A DNA stretch of 33,254 nucleotides, from the NCBI GenBank assembly GCA_947383685.1, contig CANDEE010000013.1:1-33254 (forward strand). Reading direction: 5' to 3'. Position 1 is the first letter of the stretch, and every line of letters begins with the position of its first letter. The notes beneath the pieces are model-generated. The model had not been told where the DNA came from. It saw only the letters and a program-made list of their open reading frames with translations, and made no database searches. Source of the DNA: an uncultured Pseudoflavonifractor sp. GTDB lineage: Bacteria; Bacillota; Clostridia; Oscillospirales; Oscillospiraceae. The position numbers and the translations under genes are program-made. Shown here in pieces: positions 5,792 to 14,072 of the stretch.

Positions 5792-8554
5792 TTAAGCGTC
5801 TTCTTCCGAGTGATACTCCTTACAGTCGCATTTTTTCCACTTCTTTCCACTGCCACAGGGGCAAGGGTCGTTGCGGCCAATCTTAATGCCCCTGCGGACT
5901 ACGGGCCGCTTTTGGACAGTGCCGTCCCCACCGCCGGAGGTTCCAGTGACCTTGGCTACCCGCTCCCGCTTCACCTCGCCCTGGGGCTGGATGCGGGCCA
6001 GGAAAATACGGCGTACCGTCTCCTCCTGAATGGCGGTAACCATCTCCTCAAACATATCGTAGCCTTCCCGCTTATATTCCACAATGGGGTCCGACTGTCC
6101 GTAGGCCCGAAGTCCGATTCCCTGGCGCAGTTCTGTCATGGCGTCAATATGGTCCATCCAGTATTCGTCCACCACCCGGAGCATCATAACCCGCTCCAGC
6201 TCCCGCATCAGCGGCGAGCCCAGGGCCCGCTCCTTGGCCTCATAAATGCTTTCGGCCCGCTCCTTGAGCTGGTCGATCAGCTCCTCCGCGGTATACCGGG
6301 AAAGCTCCTCATCGGTATATTTGAAATCGTCAGGTCCCAGGAACATACCCTGAAAATGCTCGGTGGCAGCCCGCCAGCCCTCAGCGTCCAGGTGGTCGTG
6401 TTCCCCGATGTGTCCCTGAACGGCGTTTTCAATGCCGCCCAGCAGCATTTTGCGGATGCTCCCCTGAATGTCTTCTCCATCCAGCACCTGGCGGCGCTGT
6501 TTGTAGATGACCTCCCGCTGGGTGTTCATGACGTCATCATATTCCAGGGTGCTTTTCCGGGTCTGGAAGTTCCGGGATTCCACCTGCTTTTGGGCATTCT
6601 CAATCGCGTTTGTCAGCATTTTTTGCTCAATGGGGGTGTCCTCGTCCACGCCCAGCTTATCCATCATGCTCATGACCCGCTCGGAACCAAAAAGCCGCAT
6701 GATGTCATCCTCCAGGGAGAGGAAGAACCGGGTCTCACCGGGGTCGCCCTGCCGGCCCGCACGGCCCCGAAGCTGGTTGTCGATGCGGCGGGACTCATGA
6801 CGCTCGGTACCCACAATAAAGAGCCCGCCGGCTTGGCGGACCTTCTCCGCTTCCGGCTTAATCTCTTCCTTATAGTGGGCCTCTGCCTCCTGAAAGGCCT
6901 TCCGGGCAGCAATGATCTCCTGGTCATCAGTATCGGCAAAGCCGGTGGCTTCTGCAATCAGCTCATCGCTCATACCCTGCTTGCGCAGGTCGGCCTTTGC
7001 CAGAAACTCGGCGTTGCCGCCCAGCATAATATCCGTACCACGGCCCGCCATGTTGGTGGCTACGGTCACCGCCCCATACTTGCCCGCCTGGGCCACAATT
7101 TCCGCTTCCTTCTCATGGTTCTTGGCATTCAGCACGTTGTGCTTGATCCCCTGCCGCTTTAGCATCTCGGACAAAATCTCCGATTTCTCAATGGAAATTG
7201 TGCCCACCAGCACAGGCTGGCCCTTCTCGTGGCATTCCTTAATCTGGCGGATGACCGCCCGGAACTTCCCCGCCTCTGTCTTATAGACCGCGTCCTCGTG
7301 GTCCTGCCGGGCCACGGGCCGGTTGGTGGGAATCTCTACCACGTCCAGAGCATAAGTGCCGTTAAACTCGTCCTCCTCGGTCATGGCGGTACCTGTCATG
7401 CCGGAGAGCTTTCCATACAGGCGAAAATAGTTCTGGAAGGTGATGGTGGCCAAAGTTTTGCTTTCCCGCTGGACGTCCACGCCTTCTTTGGCCTCAATGG
7501 CCTGGTGAAGGCCCTCGGAATACCGCCGCCCAAACATGAGCCGGCCGGTAAACTCGTCCACAATAATAATCTGGTTATCCTTTACCACGTAGTCAATGTC
7601 CCGCTTCATCAGGCCCCGCGCCCGAATGGCCTGGTTGATGTGGTGGCTCAGGGTAGAGTTCTCCGGGTCGGAGAGGTTTTCAATATTAAATGCCTTTTCC
7701 GCCTTCTCCACACCTTTGGCAGTGAGGGAGACCGTCTTGGCCTTTTCATCCACCACGTAGTCGGCGTCGATGTCCGGGTCCTCCTCCTCCTTGGAGTCGG
7801 TCTTGGCAAACCGCTGGCATTTCAGGCCGGCGGCAAAGTGGTCCACAATTTGATAGAGCTGGGTGGACTGGTCCCCCTGACCGGAAATAATCAGGGGGGT
7901 CCGGGCCTCGTCAATCAAAATGGAGTCCACCTCGTCCACAATGGCAAAGGCGTGGCCCCGCTGGACCAGCTCCTGGGCATAGATGGCCATGTTGTCCCGG
8001 AGGTAGTCAAAGCCGAACTCGTTGTTTGTGCCGTAGGTAATATCGGCGGCGTAGGAGCCCTTCCGGTCTTTCGGTTCAATGTCGTGGATGACCAGACCCA
8101 CCGTAAGGCCCAGGAAGCGGTAGAGCTTGCCCATCCACTCCGAGTCACGCTTGGCCAGATAGTCGTTGACGGTGACAATGTGGACCCCCTCCCCGGTCAG
8201 GGCGTTCAGATAGGCGGGCAGGGTCGCTACCAGCGTTTTACCTTCGCCCGTCCGCATCTCGGCGATCCGGCCCTGGTGGAGAATAATGCCGCCGATGAGC
8301 TGCACCCGATATGGACGAAGACCCAGTACCCGCCAGGAGGCCTCCCGGCAAACGGCAAAGGCCTCAGGCAAAATGTCGTCCAGGGTCTCCCCATTGCGGA
8401 GCCTCTCCTTAAATTCCGGAGTCTTGGCCTGAAGCTCCGCGTCGGTGAGGGCCTTATACGGCTCCTCCAACGCTTCAATTTTTTTAAGGATAGGCTCTAG
8501 CGCCCGGACCTCTTTTTCCGAGGTGGTTCCAAACAGCTTTTTGAAAAATCCCAT
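5792..8554 (-). CDS. secA: Preprotein translocase ATPase SecA
   Basis: This 920-residue protein drives export of unfolded preproteins through SecYEG. The Walker A motif MRTGEGKT is at residues 100-107 and the DEVD Walker B box at 207-210, followed by SILIDEARTPLIISG. Further on are the preprotein cross-linking domain, the second helicase half (GTISIEKSE, TNMAGRGTDI, GRAGRQGDPG) and the helical scaffold. The C-terminus carries the zinc-binding motif DPCPCGSGKKWKKC, which contacts SecB and/or lipids. The ATG at 8554 begins MGFFKKLFG, typical of clostridial SecA, and has AAAGGTGA upstream; longer in-frame readings would overlap rlmD. It is divergent from rlmD and leads the secA-pgeF-lipoprotein run. 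It is the single-SecA type; no SecA2 accessory genes are seen. Confidence 0.98.
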   Translation of the reverse strand: MGFFKKLFGTTSEKEVRALEPILKKIEALEEPYKALTDAELQAKTPEFKERLRNGETLDDILPEAFAVCREASWRVLGLRPYRVQLIGGIILHQGRIAEMRTGEGKTLVATLPAYLNALTGEGVHIVTVNDYLAKRDSEWMGKLYRFLGLTVGLVIHDIEPKDRKGSYAADITYGTNNEFGFDYLRDNMAIYAQELVQRGHAFAIVDEVDSILIDEARTPLIISGQGDQSTQLYQIVDHFAAGLKCQRFAKTDSKEEEDPDIDADYVVDEKAKTVSLTAKGVEKAEKAFNIENLSDPENSTLSHHINQAIRARGLMKRDIDYVVKDNQIIIVDEFTGRLMFGRRYSEGLHQAIEAKEGVDVQRESKTLATITFQNYFRLYGKLSGMTGTAMTEEDEFNGTYALDVVEIPTNRPVARQDHEDAVYKTEAGKFRAVIRQIKECHEKGQPVLVGTISIEKSEILSEMLKRQGIKHNVLNAKNHEKEAEIVAQAGKYGAVTVATNMAGRGTDIMLGGNAEFLAKADLRKQGMSDELIAEATGFADTDDQEIIAARKAFQEAEAHYKEEIKPEAEKVRQAGGLFIVGTERHESRRIDNQLRGRAGRQGDPGETRFFLSLEDDIMRLFGSERVMSMMDKLGVDEDTPIEQKMLTNAIENAQKQVESRNFQTRKSTLEYDDVMNTQREVIYKQRRQVLDGEDIQGSIRKMLLGGIENAVQGHIGEHDHLDAEGWRAATEHFQGMFLGPDDFKYTDEELSRYTAEELIDQLKERAESIYEAKERALGSPLMRELERVMMLRVVDEYWMDHIDAMTELRQGIGLRAYGQSDPIVEYKREGYDMFEEMVTAIQEETVRRIFLARIQPQGEVKRERVAKVTGTSGGGDGTVQKRPVVRRGIKIGRNDPCPCGSGKKWKKCDCKEYHSEEDA

Positions 8555-8605
8555 ATCTGATTCACCTTTCATTCGTGCGGTGATACGCGTAATACAACAT
8601 GGTAC

Positions 8606-8614
8606 AGTATACCA
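8606..8614 (-). promoter_or_regulatory. Extended -10 promoter of secA
   Basis: On the minus strand TGGTATACT (complement of 8606-8614) forms an extended -10 element. No good -35 box is found 17 bases further upstream, which an extended -10 can compensate. The leader to the secA ATG would be about 45 bases. Confidence 0.6.
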
Positions 8615-8641
8615 CATTCTCCCCCAAGAAAAAAGAAGAAA

Positions 8642-8670
8642 TTGTAAATAGTCTCGCCAAGTGGTAAACT
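8642..8670 (+). promoter_or_regulatory. Promoter of rlmD
   Basis: TTGTAA (8642-8647) and TAAACT (8665-8670) are 17 bases apart. They are followed by AGGAGGT at 8691-8697 and the rlmD ATG at 8705. Confidence 0.65.
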
Positions 8671-8704
8671 GATAAAAACATCCTCTCCACAGGAGGTCCT
8701 TTTT

Positions 8705-10060
8705 ATGAAAAAGCCCGCCCTTCCTCCACCTCTCTCCCTCGCTATTCAGGGCTACGGCTCCGATGGTGAGGGGGTAGCCCGCCTGCCCGACGGCATGACC
8801 TGCTTTGTCGCAGGCGCTCTCAAGGGAGAAGTGTGCCTGGTAGGGCTTGACAAGGTAGGCAAAGCCTGCGCCTGGGGCCATGTCATAGAGGTCAAAGAAC
8901 CCTCTCCCGCCCGGCTTATTCCCGATTGTCCTTACTTTGGCTCCTGCGGCGGCTGCTCTCTCCGCCACATGACCTATGCCGAGGAGCTGGAGTTCAAGCG
9001 GCAGAAGGTGGAGGACTGCCTTACCCGCATTGGCGGCTGCAACGTCCCGGTCTCCGTCATTTACGGCTCAGAGAATACCCAGCGTTACCGGAACAAGGTC
9101 CAATTTCCCATTGCGGGAAATGCCATTGGCTTTTATGCCTCCCGGACTCACACTGTCACCGATGTGGAGGATTGTCTTCTTCAGCCCCAAGCCTGCGCCC
9201 GGCTCCGCCAGGCCTTGAAGGAATATATGTCCGCTTATCAGGTCCCCGCTTACGAGGAGTGCACCGGCACGGGGCTGCTTCGCCACCTCTACGTCCGCAC
9301 CAACCGGGTGGGGGAAAGCCTCTGCTGTATTCTGGTTAACGGCAAAGCCCTTCCCCATGAAAAGGAACTGACGGAAGCCCTCCGGGCCATAGAGCCGGGC
9401 CTCGTAGGCATTGTTTTGGGCGTCAACGAAAAGAAAAGCAACGTAATTTTGGGGGATTCCTACCGCGTTCTCTGGGGACAAGACTATTTGATGGACGTTC
9501 TCCGGGGCCTTACCTTCCACCTGTCGGTGCCCTCCTTTTATCAGGTCAACGCCCCTCAGGCAGAGGTCCTCTACGGTCTCGTCCTGGACTTTGCCGCCCT
9601 CACCGGGGCAGAGACGGCGGTGGACCTCTACTGCGGCACGGGTACGATCACCCTATGTCTTGCCCAGCAGGCCAAGCGGGTCATAGGGGCGGAAATTGTG
9701 CCGGAGGCCATCCGGGACGCCAAAGAGAACGCCGCCCGAAACGGCCTTGTCAATGCGGAGTTTTTCTGCGGCGATGCTTCTGACGTGGCGGCCAGGCTGG
9801 CGGCGGAGGGCATTTGCCCAGACGTAGTGACCGTGGACCCACCCCGGAAGGGACTGACGGAGGATGTTATCGCCTCCATTGGGGCAATGGCCCCGGAACG
9901 GGTGGTCTATGTCTCCTGCGACCCCGCCACTTTGGCCCGGGATATAAAGCGTTTTTCCGGGCAGGGTTATGCCGTTCAAAAAACCACCGCCGTGGATCTT
10001 TTCCCCTGTACCCCCCACGTGGAGACGGTAGTTTTGTTGACAAGGCAAAATTTCCCTTGA
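8705..10060 (+). CDS. rlmD: 23S rRNA (uracil-C5)-methyltransferase, RlmD/RumA family
   Basis: This 451-residue enzyme methylates a uracil of 23S rRNA using S-adenosylmethionine. It has an N-terminal TRAM RNA-binding domain (about 8-65) and an iron-sulfur site with Cys75, Cys81, Cys84 and Cys157, matching the RumA pattern C-x5-C-x2-C...C. The C-terminal Rossmann-fold methyltransferase carries DLYCGTGTITL (about 330) and VTVDPPRKG. The nucleophilic cysteine sits in VSCDPATLARD near residue 408, and the general-base glutamate in HVETVVLL near the end. Gram-positive genomes often hold two or three paralogues acting on U747 and U1939; which uracil this one uses cannot be read from sequence. The ATG at 8705 has a strong ribosome binding site. 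Confidence 0.94.
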   Translation: MKKPALPPPLSLAIQGYGSDGEGVARLPDGMTCFVAGALKGEVCLVGLDKVGKACAWGHVIEVKEPSPARLIPDCPYFGSCGGCSLRHMTYAEELEFKRQKVEDCLTRIGGCNVPVSVIYGSENTQRYRNKVQFPIAGNAIGFYASRTHTVTDVEDCLLQPQACARLRQALKEYMSAYQVPAYEECTGTGLLRHLYVRTNRVGESLCCILVNGKALPHEKELTEALRAIEPGLVGIVLGVNEKKSNVILGDSYRVLWGQDYLMDVLRGLTFHLSVPSFYQVNAPQAEVLYGLVLDFAALTGAETAVDLYCGTGTITLCLAQQAKRVIGAEIVPEAIRDAKENAARNGLVNAEFFCGDASDVAARLAAEGICPDVVTVDPPRKGLTEDVIASIGAMAPERVVYVSCDPATLARDIKRFSGQGYAVQKTTAVDLFPCTPHVETVVLLTRQNFP

Positions 10061-10169
10061 CCTTGGAACAGATTTATGGTTATCCTGATCTCTATGGTGG
10101 ACTCTTTCCAAAGCTGGCCTTGGCGCTATCACAAGGCAGTCCTGTCTAAGCATAAAAAACAAAGCCGCT

Positions 10170-10198
10170 TTTACAACAAGTGTTTTATAAGTTATGAT
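10170..10198 (+). promoter_or_regulatory. Promoter upstream of the DUF3783 gene
   Basis: TTTACA (10170-10175) and TATGAT (10193-10198) are 17 bases apart. A second, consensus -10 TATAAT follows at 10211-10216 without a matching -35. The 188-base gap after rlmD is otherwise AT-rich and holds only a weak hairpin near 10117-10137 with no T-tract. Confidence 0.55.
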
Positions 10199-10248
10199 TA
10201 TATTTTATGATATAATTATCGCATATTTTAAATAAGGGAGGCGTTCCC

Positions 10249-10632
10249 ATGCCCAGCCCTACGGTCCTTTTTTACTCACCTGCCCCCGCATCCTTCGGCC
10301 CCAAGCTGCTGCAAATCTGCGCCATCCAGGGGCTTAAGCTGCGGGCGGTGGAAAATGCCAGTCTGGGGCGGCCCCTTTCTACTCTGGTCCAAGGGCTTCC
10401 CCCTGCTGAACCTCCGGCGGGGGGAAGCCCCTTACCCGAGCCGCTGCTTGTTTTCTGCCACTTATCCGAGGGACAACTGGACCGGGTCCTGCAAGCTCTC
10501 CGGCGCGCCCAGGTCCGCTGCCTTAAGGCCGTTCTCACCCCCACCAACGCCGGATGGAGCCTGGAGGAACTTTACCATGAGTTGTGCAAAGAGCGCTCTC
10601 AGCTTGGCGGTGCGCATCCCTCCAACGGATAA
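10249..10632 (+). CDS. DUF3783 domain protein of unknown function
   Basis: This 127-residue protein has a first half that is variable and proline-rich (about residues 50-65). A conserved second half reads LSEGQLDRVLQALRRAQV followed by LKAVLTPTNAGWSLEEL, which I recognise as DUF3783. That domain is found widely in clostridia and has no known function. There is no signal peptide or membrane segment, so it is probably cytoplasmic. The start is the ATG at 10249, with GGGAGG upstream. A long hairpin follows before the exporter operon, and the two-promoter region upstream suggests separate transcription. Confidence 0.75.
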   Translation: MPSPTVLFYSPAPASFGPKLLQICAIQGLKLRAVENASLGRPLSTLVQGLPPAEPPAGGSPLPEPLLVFCHLSEGQLDRVLQALRRAQVRCLKAVLTPTNAGWSLEELYHELCKERSQLGGAHPSNG

Positions 10633-10663
10633 CAAACGCCGCCCCTTTTTCCAGCAAAAACTT

Positions 10664-10708
10664 CCCCATTTCGCTTCCCTTCCCCTTGCGGGAACGAGCG
10701 AAATGGGG
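10664..10708 (+). terminator. Long hairpin between the DUF3783 gene and the exporter operon, possible terminator or attenuator
   Basis: A perfect 12-bp stem CCCCATTTCGCT (10664-10675) pairs with 10697-10708, with further weak pairing inside. The following sequence TAAACTATTTTA is only moderately T-rich. I could not find a convincing promoter between this hairpin and the next gene at 10760, so read-through is plausible. Confidence 0.6.
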
Positions 10709-10759
10709 TAAACTATTTTATACGCATATACGAAATTATGGAGGGAGGCAGAGGCCGCT

Positions 10760-11533
10760 ATGGACTATAATATGCTTTTGGCGGTGGCCTCTGACCTGGG
10801 ATACGGGCTTTTGGAGAGCGGTGCGGAAATTTACCGGGTAGAGGAGGCCATACAGCGGCTCCTCCACGCCTACGGCGTGGCCCAGGCTGATCCCTTTGTC
10901 ATTCCCAACTGTATCATTGTCAGCTTTGTGACCCCGGAGGGAATGGCTATGACCCAGGTGCGGCGGATGCCCTCCCACGGCACCGACGTCGATTTATTGG
11001 AGCGGTACTACGATTTGGGCCGTCGCCTGTGCCGGGAGGTCCCCCCTTTGCCTCAGGCCAGAGCGGCTCTGGCGGACATCCGGCGGACCCGGCGGACCTA
11101 TCCGCTCCCCCTGCTTCTTTTTGCCTACTTTGTGGGTACCGCCTCCTTCTCCCTGTTCTTTGGCGGCACAGCGCGGGACGCACTCTGCGGCGGGTTGTGC
11201 GGCGTGGCGGTTGGCTTTGCCCTGTACGCCATGACCAGCCTCCACGCCAACCTGTTCTTTAAATCCATGCTGGGCGCGGCCCTCAGCGCCTTCCTGGCCT
11301 TGGGTTTTACCTATTTTGGCATGGGAGATCACAGTCAACTGATTACCATTGGCGCTCTTATGGCCCTGGTCCCCGGCATCATTTTTACCAACGCTATCCG
11401 GGATGTCATGGCGGGGGACATGGTGGCGGGCATCAGTAAAATCGCTGATGCCCTCCTTACCGGAGTGGCAGTGGCCCTGGGCACCGGCTTTGCTCTGGGG
11501 CTTTCCCAGCTCCTGTGGGGAGGCGGTCTGTGA
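10760..11533 (+). CDS. Threonine/serine exporter family protein, N-terminal half type (ThrE/YjjP, DUF1212)
   Basis: This 257-residue protein starts with a soluble segment of about 110 residues containing GYGLLESGAEIYRVEE and VIPNCIIV, hallmarks of the YjjP/ThrE N-terminal domain. Four to five membrane segments follow. In Corynebacterium ThrE both halves are one polypeptide exporting threonine and serine. In Firmicutes they are commonly split, and the next gene supplies the second half, overlapping this stop codon in TGATG. The two presumably form one membrane complex. The substrate is inferred only from the family; some YjjP/YjjB pairs are reported to export succinate. The ATG at 10760 follows GGAGGGAGG at a somewhat long distance. 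Confidence 0.88.
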   Translation: MDYNMLLAVASDLGYGLLESGAEIYRVEEAIQRLLHAYGVAQADPFVIPNCIIVSFVTPEGMAMTQVRRMPSHGTDVDLLERYYDLGRRLCREVPPLPQARAALADIRRTRRTYPLPLLLFAYFVGTASFSLFFGGTARDALCGGLCGVAVGFALYAMTSLHANLFFKSMLGAALSAFLALGFTYFGMGDHSQLITIGALMALVPGIIFTNAIRDVMAGDMVAGISKIADALLTGVAVALGTGFALGLSQLLWGGGL

Positions 11534-12003
11534 TGGAGCTTCGTGATTTTTTACCCGTCCTCTGGGCCTTTATTGGCAGCGGCGGCTTTGCCGTCATCTA
11601 CAATATTCACGGCTGGGGCATCCTGATCTGCGCCCTGGGCGGGGCCCTGGGGTGGCTTGCCAACCTGCTGTCCGCCCCCTTGCTTCAAAACGACATTGCC
11701 CAGTTTTTCCTGGCGGCTCTGGTCATCTCCGCCTTTTCTGAAATCATGGCCCGCATTCGCAAGTGCCCGGTGACAGGCTATCTGCTGGTCGCCATTTTTC
11801 CCCTAGTGCCCGGCAGCGGCATTTACTATACCATGGAATATGCCATGCAGGGTGAGGTGGACGCTTTTCTCTCCTCCTTCCTGCACACCCTGGGGCTGGC
11901 GGGAGCCATCGCCGTGGGAGTGCTGCTAACGTCCTCCGCCGTGCGGATGTGGAGCACCTTCCGCCGTCAAAATTCCCCCGTGAAAAAGGAGGTCCGCCCA
12001 TGA
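11533..12003 (+). CDS. Threonine/serine exporter family protein, C-terminal half type (YjjB, DUF3815)
   Basis: This 156-residue, almost wholly membrane-embedded protein has four to five predicted helices and a short basic cytoplasmic tail. Motifs typical of the YjjB/ThrE second half are GGALGWLAN, AALVISAFSEIMARI and the FPLVPGSGIYYTM segment near residue 95. It is the partner of the preceding YjjP-type gene: its start overlaps that stop codon by one base, and its own stop overlaps the start of the next gene in ATGA. Such double translational coupling indicates coordinated synthesis. The ATG at 11533 was chosen over an in-frame upstream codon at 11515 because of this coupling. Confidence 0.88.
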   Translation: MELRDFLPVLWAFIGSGGFAVIYNIHGWGILICALGGALGWLANLLSAPLLQNDIAQFFLAALVISAFSEIMARIRKCPVTGYLLVAIFPLVPGSGIYYTMEYAMQGEVDAFLSSFLHTLGLAGAIAVGVLLTSSAVRMWSTFRRQNSPVKKEVRP

Positions 12004-12728
12004 CCCAATACCGCTGGCTGCTAATGGACGCTGACAACACTCTTTTCGATTTTAACGCCGCAGAGGAATTTGCCCTGACCCGAACCCTGATCCGCTACGG
12101 CGTCTCCCCCACCCCGGAGGTCAAGGCCCGCTACCGCGCCATCAACTCCCAGCTTTGGCTGGATTACGACCAAGGAAAAATCACTCAGGAAGCCCTTGGC
12201 CCCAAGCGGTTTCAGCTTCTTTTTGAGACAGCCGATTTTTCCAGCGAGCCGGGAGACCCCGCCCAGTGGAGCGCCTTCTTTTTGAACTCTCTGGCGGACT
12301 GTCCTGTGCTGCTGCCTGGAGCGGAAGCCCTCTGCCGTCGGCTTTCCGATGACTACATATTATCCCTGACCACCAACGGCGTTTCCCAGGTCCAGCGGAA
12401 ACGGCTGAAAAGCTCTCCCCTGGCCCGTTACTTTGGGGAGCGGGTATTCATTTCCGGGGAAATGGGCTGCCGGAAGCCGGAAAAGGCCTATTTTGACGCG
12501 GTGCTTTCCGCTCTGGGCGTAACAGGCCCCCAGCGCAGCAGGGTCCTGGTCGTCGGAGACAGCCTCTCCAGCGACATTAAAGGAGCTTTTCTTTCCCGGC
12601 TGGACAGCGTGTGGCTTCGCAGTCCCAGCGCTAAGGCGGGCGCTGTGAAGCCCACCTATGAGGTAAACAGCCTTGCCCAGCTTGCCCGGCTTTTAGGCGC
12701 AGACCGCTATGTGAATTTTTCTATATAG
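12000..12728 (+). CDS. yjjG: HAD-superfamily pyrimidine 5'-nucleotidase, YjjG-like
   Basis: This 242-residue protein has all four haloacid-dehalogenase motifs: DADNTLFDF (residues 9-17, nucleophile and acid aspartates), TTNGV near 122, the lysine in KPEKAYF near 160, and VGDSLSSDIKGA near 184. The LFDF start and helical cap match the YjjG family. YjjG dephosphorylates dUMP, dTMP and non-canonical pyrimidine nucleotides and helps to cleanse the nucleotide pool. A phosphoglycolate-phosphatase-like role is the main alternative. Translation is coupled to the exporter gene by an ATGA overlap, although no metabolic link between them is evident. Confidence 0.87.
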   Translation: MTQYRWLLMDADNTLFDFNAAEEFALTRTLIRYGVSPTPEVKARYRAINSQLWLDYDQGKITQEALGPKRFQLLFETADFSSEPGDPAQWSAFFLNSLADCPVLLPGAEALCRRLSDDYILSLTTNGVSQVQRKRLKSSPLARYFGERVFISGEMGCRKPEKAYFDAVLSALGVTGPQRSRVLVVGDSLSSDIKGAFLSRLDSVWLRSPSAKAGAVKPTYEVNSLAQLARLLGADRYVNFSI

Positions 12729-12748
12729 AGATAAAGGAGCTGAACCCC

Positions 12749-13585
12749 ATGCCTTCCCATTCCGCCCCGCCCCGCTGGCTCATGGCAGCTTTAGTGGGCT
12801 GCCTGTGCGTGGGGCTGGTGTTTCTTCTCACCCGCCCAGATACGGCAGGGCAGCCCGCTCAGGCCGCAGCGGCATCCCCCGCCGCTGTGGACACGGCGCC
12901 TCCCACGCCTTCCCCTGTCCCTACTCCAGCGCCCACCCCGGAGCCTACCCCGGAACCTGACTGGTCTCAGCCTGTGCCCGAGGGGGAGCGTATAGACCAG
13001 AAAGACTGGTTTTCCGACGCGGTATTTATTGGAGATTCCCGCACCGACGGACTGAAGCTATACAGCGGTATCACTGACCAAGCCGCCTTTTTGGATTACA
13101 CAGGGCTTACCGTCTTTGACGTAATAAATGACAAAAAAGTCATTCGGGATGGGAAGGAAAAAATCTCTATCCTGGACGCTTTGGCCCAGGGAAGCTACGG
13201 GAAGGTCTATATTTCTTTGGGGGTAAATGAGTTGGGGTATTATGACCCTGATGGGTTTGCCGAGACCTATGGTCAAGTCATTGACGCCATCCGGGAGCGG
13301 CAGCCTGAGGCCCGAATTTACATCCAGTCTATTTTCCCGGTAAACTCCGACAAATGCAAGGCCAACGATATTCCCTACTATGTAACCAACGAGGGAATCG
13401 CCAGCTATAACGGCGTTCTCCCCACCCTATGCGCAGAGAAAAAGGTTTGGCTGGTGGACATTCCGAACGGGCTGACAGACGAGGCAGGAGAGAGTCCGGC
13501 AGAGCTTTCCGCCGATGGTGTGCACTTCAAAAAGGACGGGTACGGGGTATGGCTGGACTATCTTACTACCCATACAGGCCCGTGA
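12749..13585 (+). CDS. Membrane-anchored SGNH/GDSL-type hydrolase, catalytic residues intact
   Basis: This 278-residue protein has one N-terminal membrane segment (about 10-28), a Pro/Thr/Ala-rich wall-spanning linker (about 32-70, with TPEP repeats) and an extracellular SGNH domain. Block I is FIGDSRTDG with nucleophile Ser97. Block III is LGVNELG with Asn160. Block V is DGVHF with Asp256 and His259, so a complete Ser-Asp-His set is present. SGNH enzymes of this surface type are generally (de)acetylases of polysaccharide or peptidoglycan; the substrate is not determinable here. It lies 20 bases after yjjG with AAAGGAG upstream of its ATG. It shares a 24-base identical segment with the SGNH gene two positions downstream. 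Confidence 0.87.
   Translation: MPSHSAPPRWLMAALVGCLCVGLVFLLTRPDTAGQPAQAAAASPAAVDTAPPTPSPVPTPAPTPEPTPEPDWSQPVPEGERIDQKDWFSDAVFIGDSRTDGLKLYSGITDQAAFLDYTGLTVFDVINDKKVIRDGKEKISILDALAQGSYGKVYISLGVNELGYYDPDGFAETYGQVIDAIRERQPEARIYIQSIFPVNSDKCKANDIPYYVTNEGIASYNGVLPTLCAEKKVWLVDIPNGLTDEAGESPAELSADGVHFKKDGYGVWLDYLTTHTGP
13003..13026 (+). repeat. 24-base direct repeat, copy 1 (in the active SGNH gene)
   Basis: These bases encode the DWFSDAVF segment just before the GDS motif and are identical to 14240-14263. Identity at the DNA level, including third codon positions, between otherwise diverged paralogues suggests duplication with local gene conversion or strong constraint. Confidence 0.85.
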
Positions 13586-13610
13586 TTTTGATTCCGGGAG
13601 GGCATATTTG

Positions 13611-14069
13611 ATGAAAAGAATCCTTTGTGTATTGTACATAGCTGCTCTGGCCCTGGCCCTGCCTGGATGCGGCGGAGAGAAAGCATCCGCTCCCTTCGAC
13701 CCGATGGCAGACGCGAAAACCCTGCTGGAGACCCAGGGAGTGTTTACCGGATCGCTGACTGAAATTGAACAAGCCACCGCCTGCGCCCTCTATGGAATTG
13801 ATGAAAGCACCGTTACCACAAGTGCGGTCTACGGTTCTACCTCCTCCGCCGAGGAGCTGGCTATCTTCACCTTCTCTGATGAAGCCGCCGCCCAGAACGC
13901 CGGGGAGTTGCTTGGCTACCGGGTGGAGGACCGAAAGGAGGAGCTGGAAAATTACCTTCCGGGGGAATTGCCCAAGCTGGATAAGGCCGTGGTTGAGATT
14001 CGGGAAAGCTCCGCTTTGCTGGTCATTGCCGCTGACTACGGCCCGGTAGATACCTTTTTGGAGAGCTGA
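13611..14069 (+). CDS. DUF4358 lipoprotein
   Basis: This 152-residue protein has a lipoprotein signal peptide ending in the lipobox LPGC (cysteine at residue 20). A compact domain of about 125 residues follows that matches my recollection of DUF4358: an acidic, Ser/Thr-rich region with YGIDESTV and a C-terminal VIAADYGPV segment. Function is unknown. In clostridia DUF4358 genes recur beside SGNH hydrolases and MBOAT O-acyltransferases, which suggests a part in surface O-acylation. Here it sits between two SGNH genes, 25 bases after the first and 3 bases before the second, and no MBOAT gene is in the window. The start is the ATG at 13611, preceded by GGGAGGG. Confidence 0.8.
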   Translation: MKRILCVLYIAALALALPGCGGEKASAPFDPMADAKTLLETQGVFTGSLTEIEQATACALYGIDESTVTTSAVYGSTSSAEELAIFTFSDEAAAQNAGELLGYRVEDRKEELENYLPGELPKLDKAVVEIRESSALLVIAADYGPVDTFLES

Positions 14070-14072
14070 GCT

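Noticed and set aside
8555..8968. An N-terminal extension of SecA by about 138 residues.
   Set aside because: It would overlap rlmD and its promoter; the ATG at 8554 begins the canonical SecA sequence and has a ribosome binding site.
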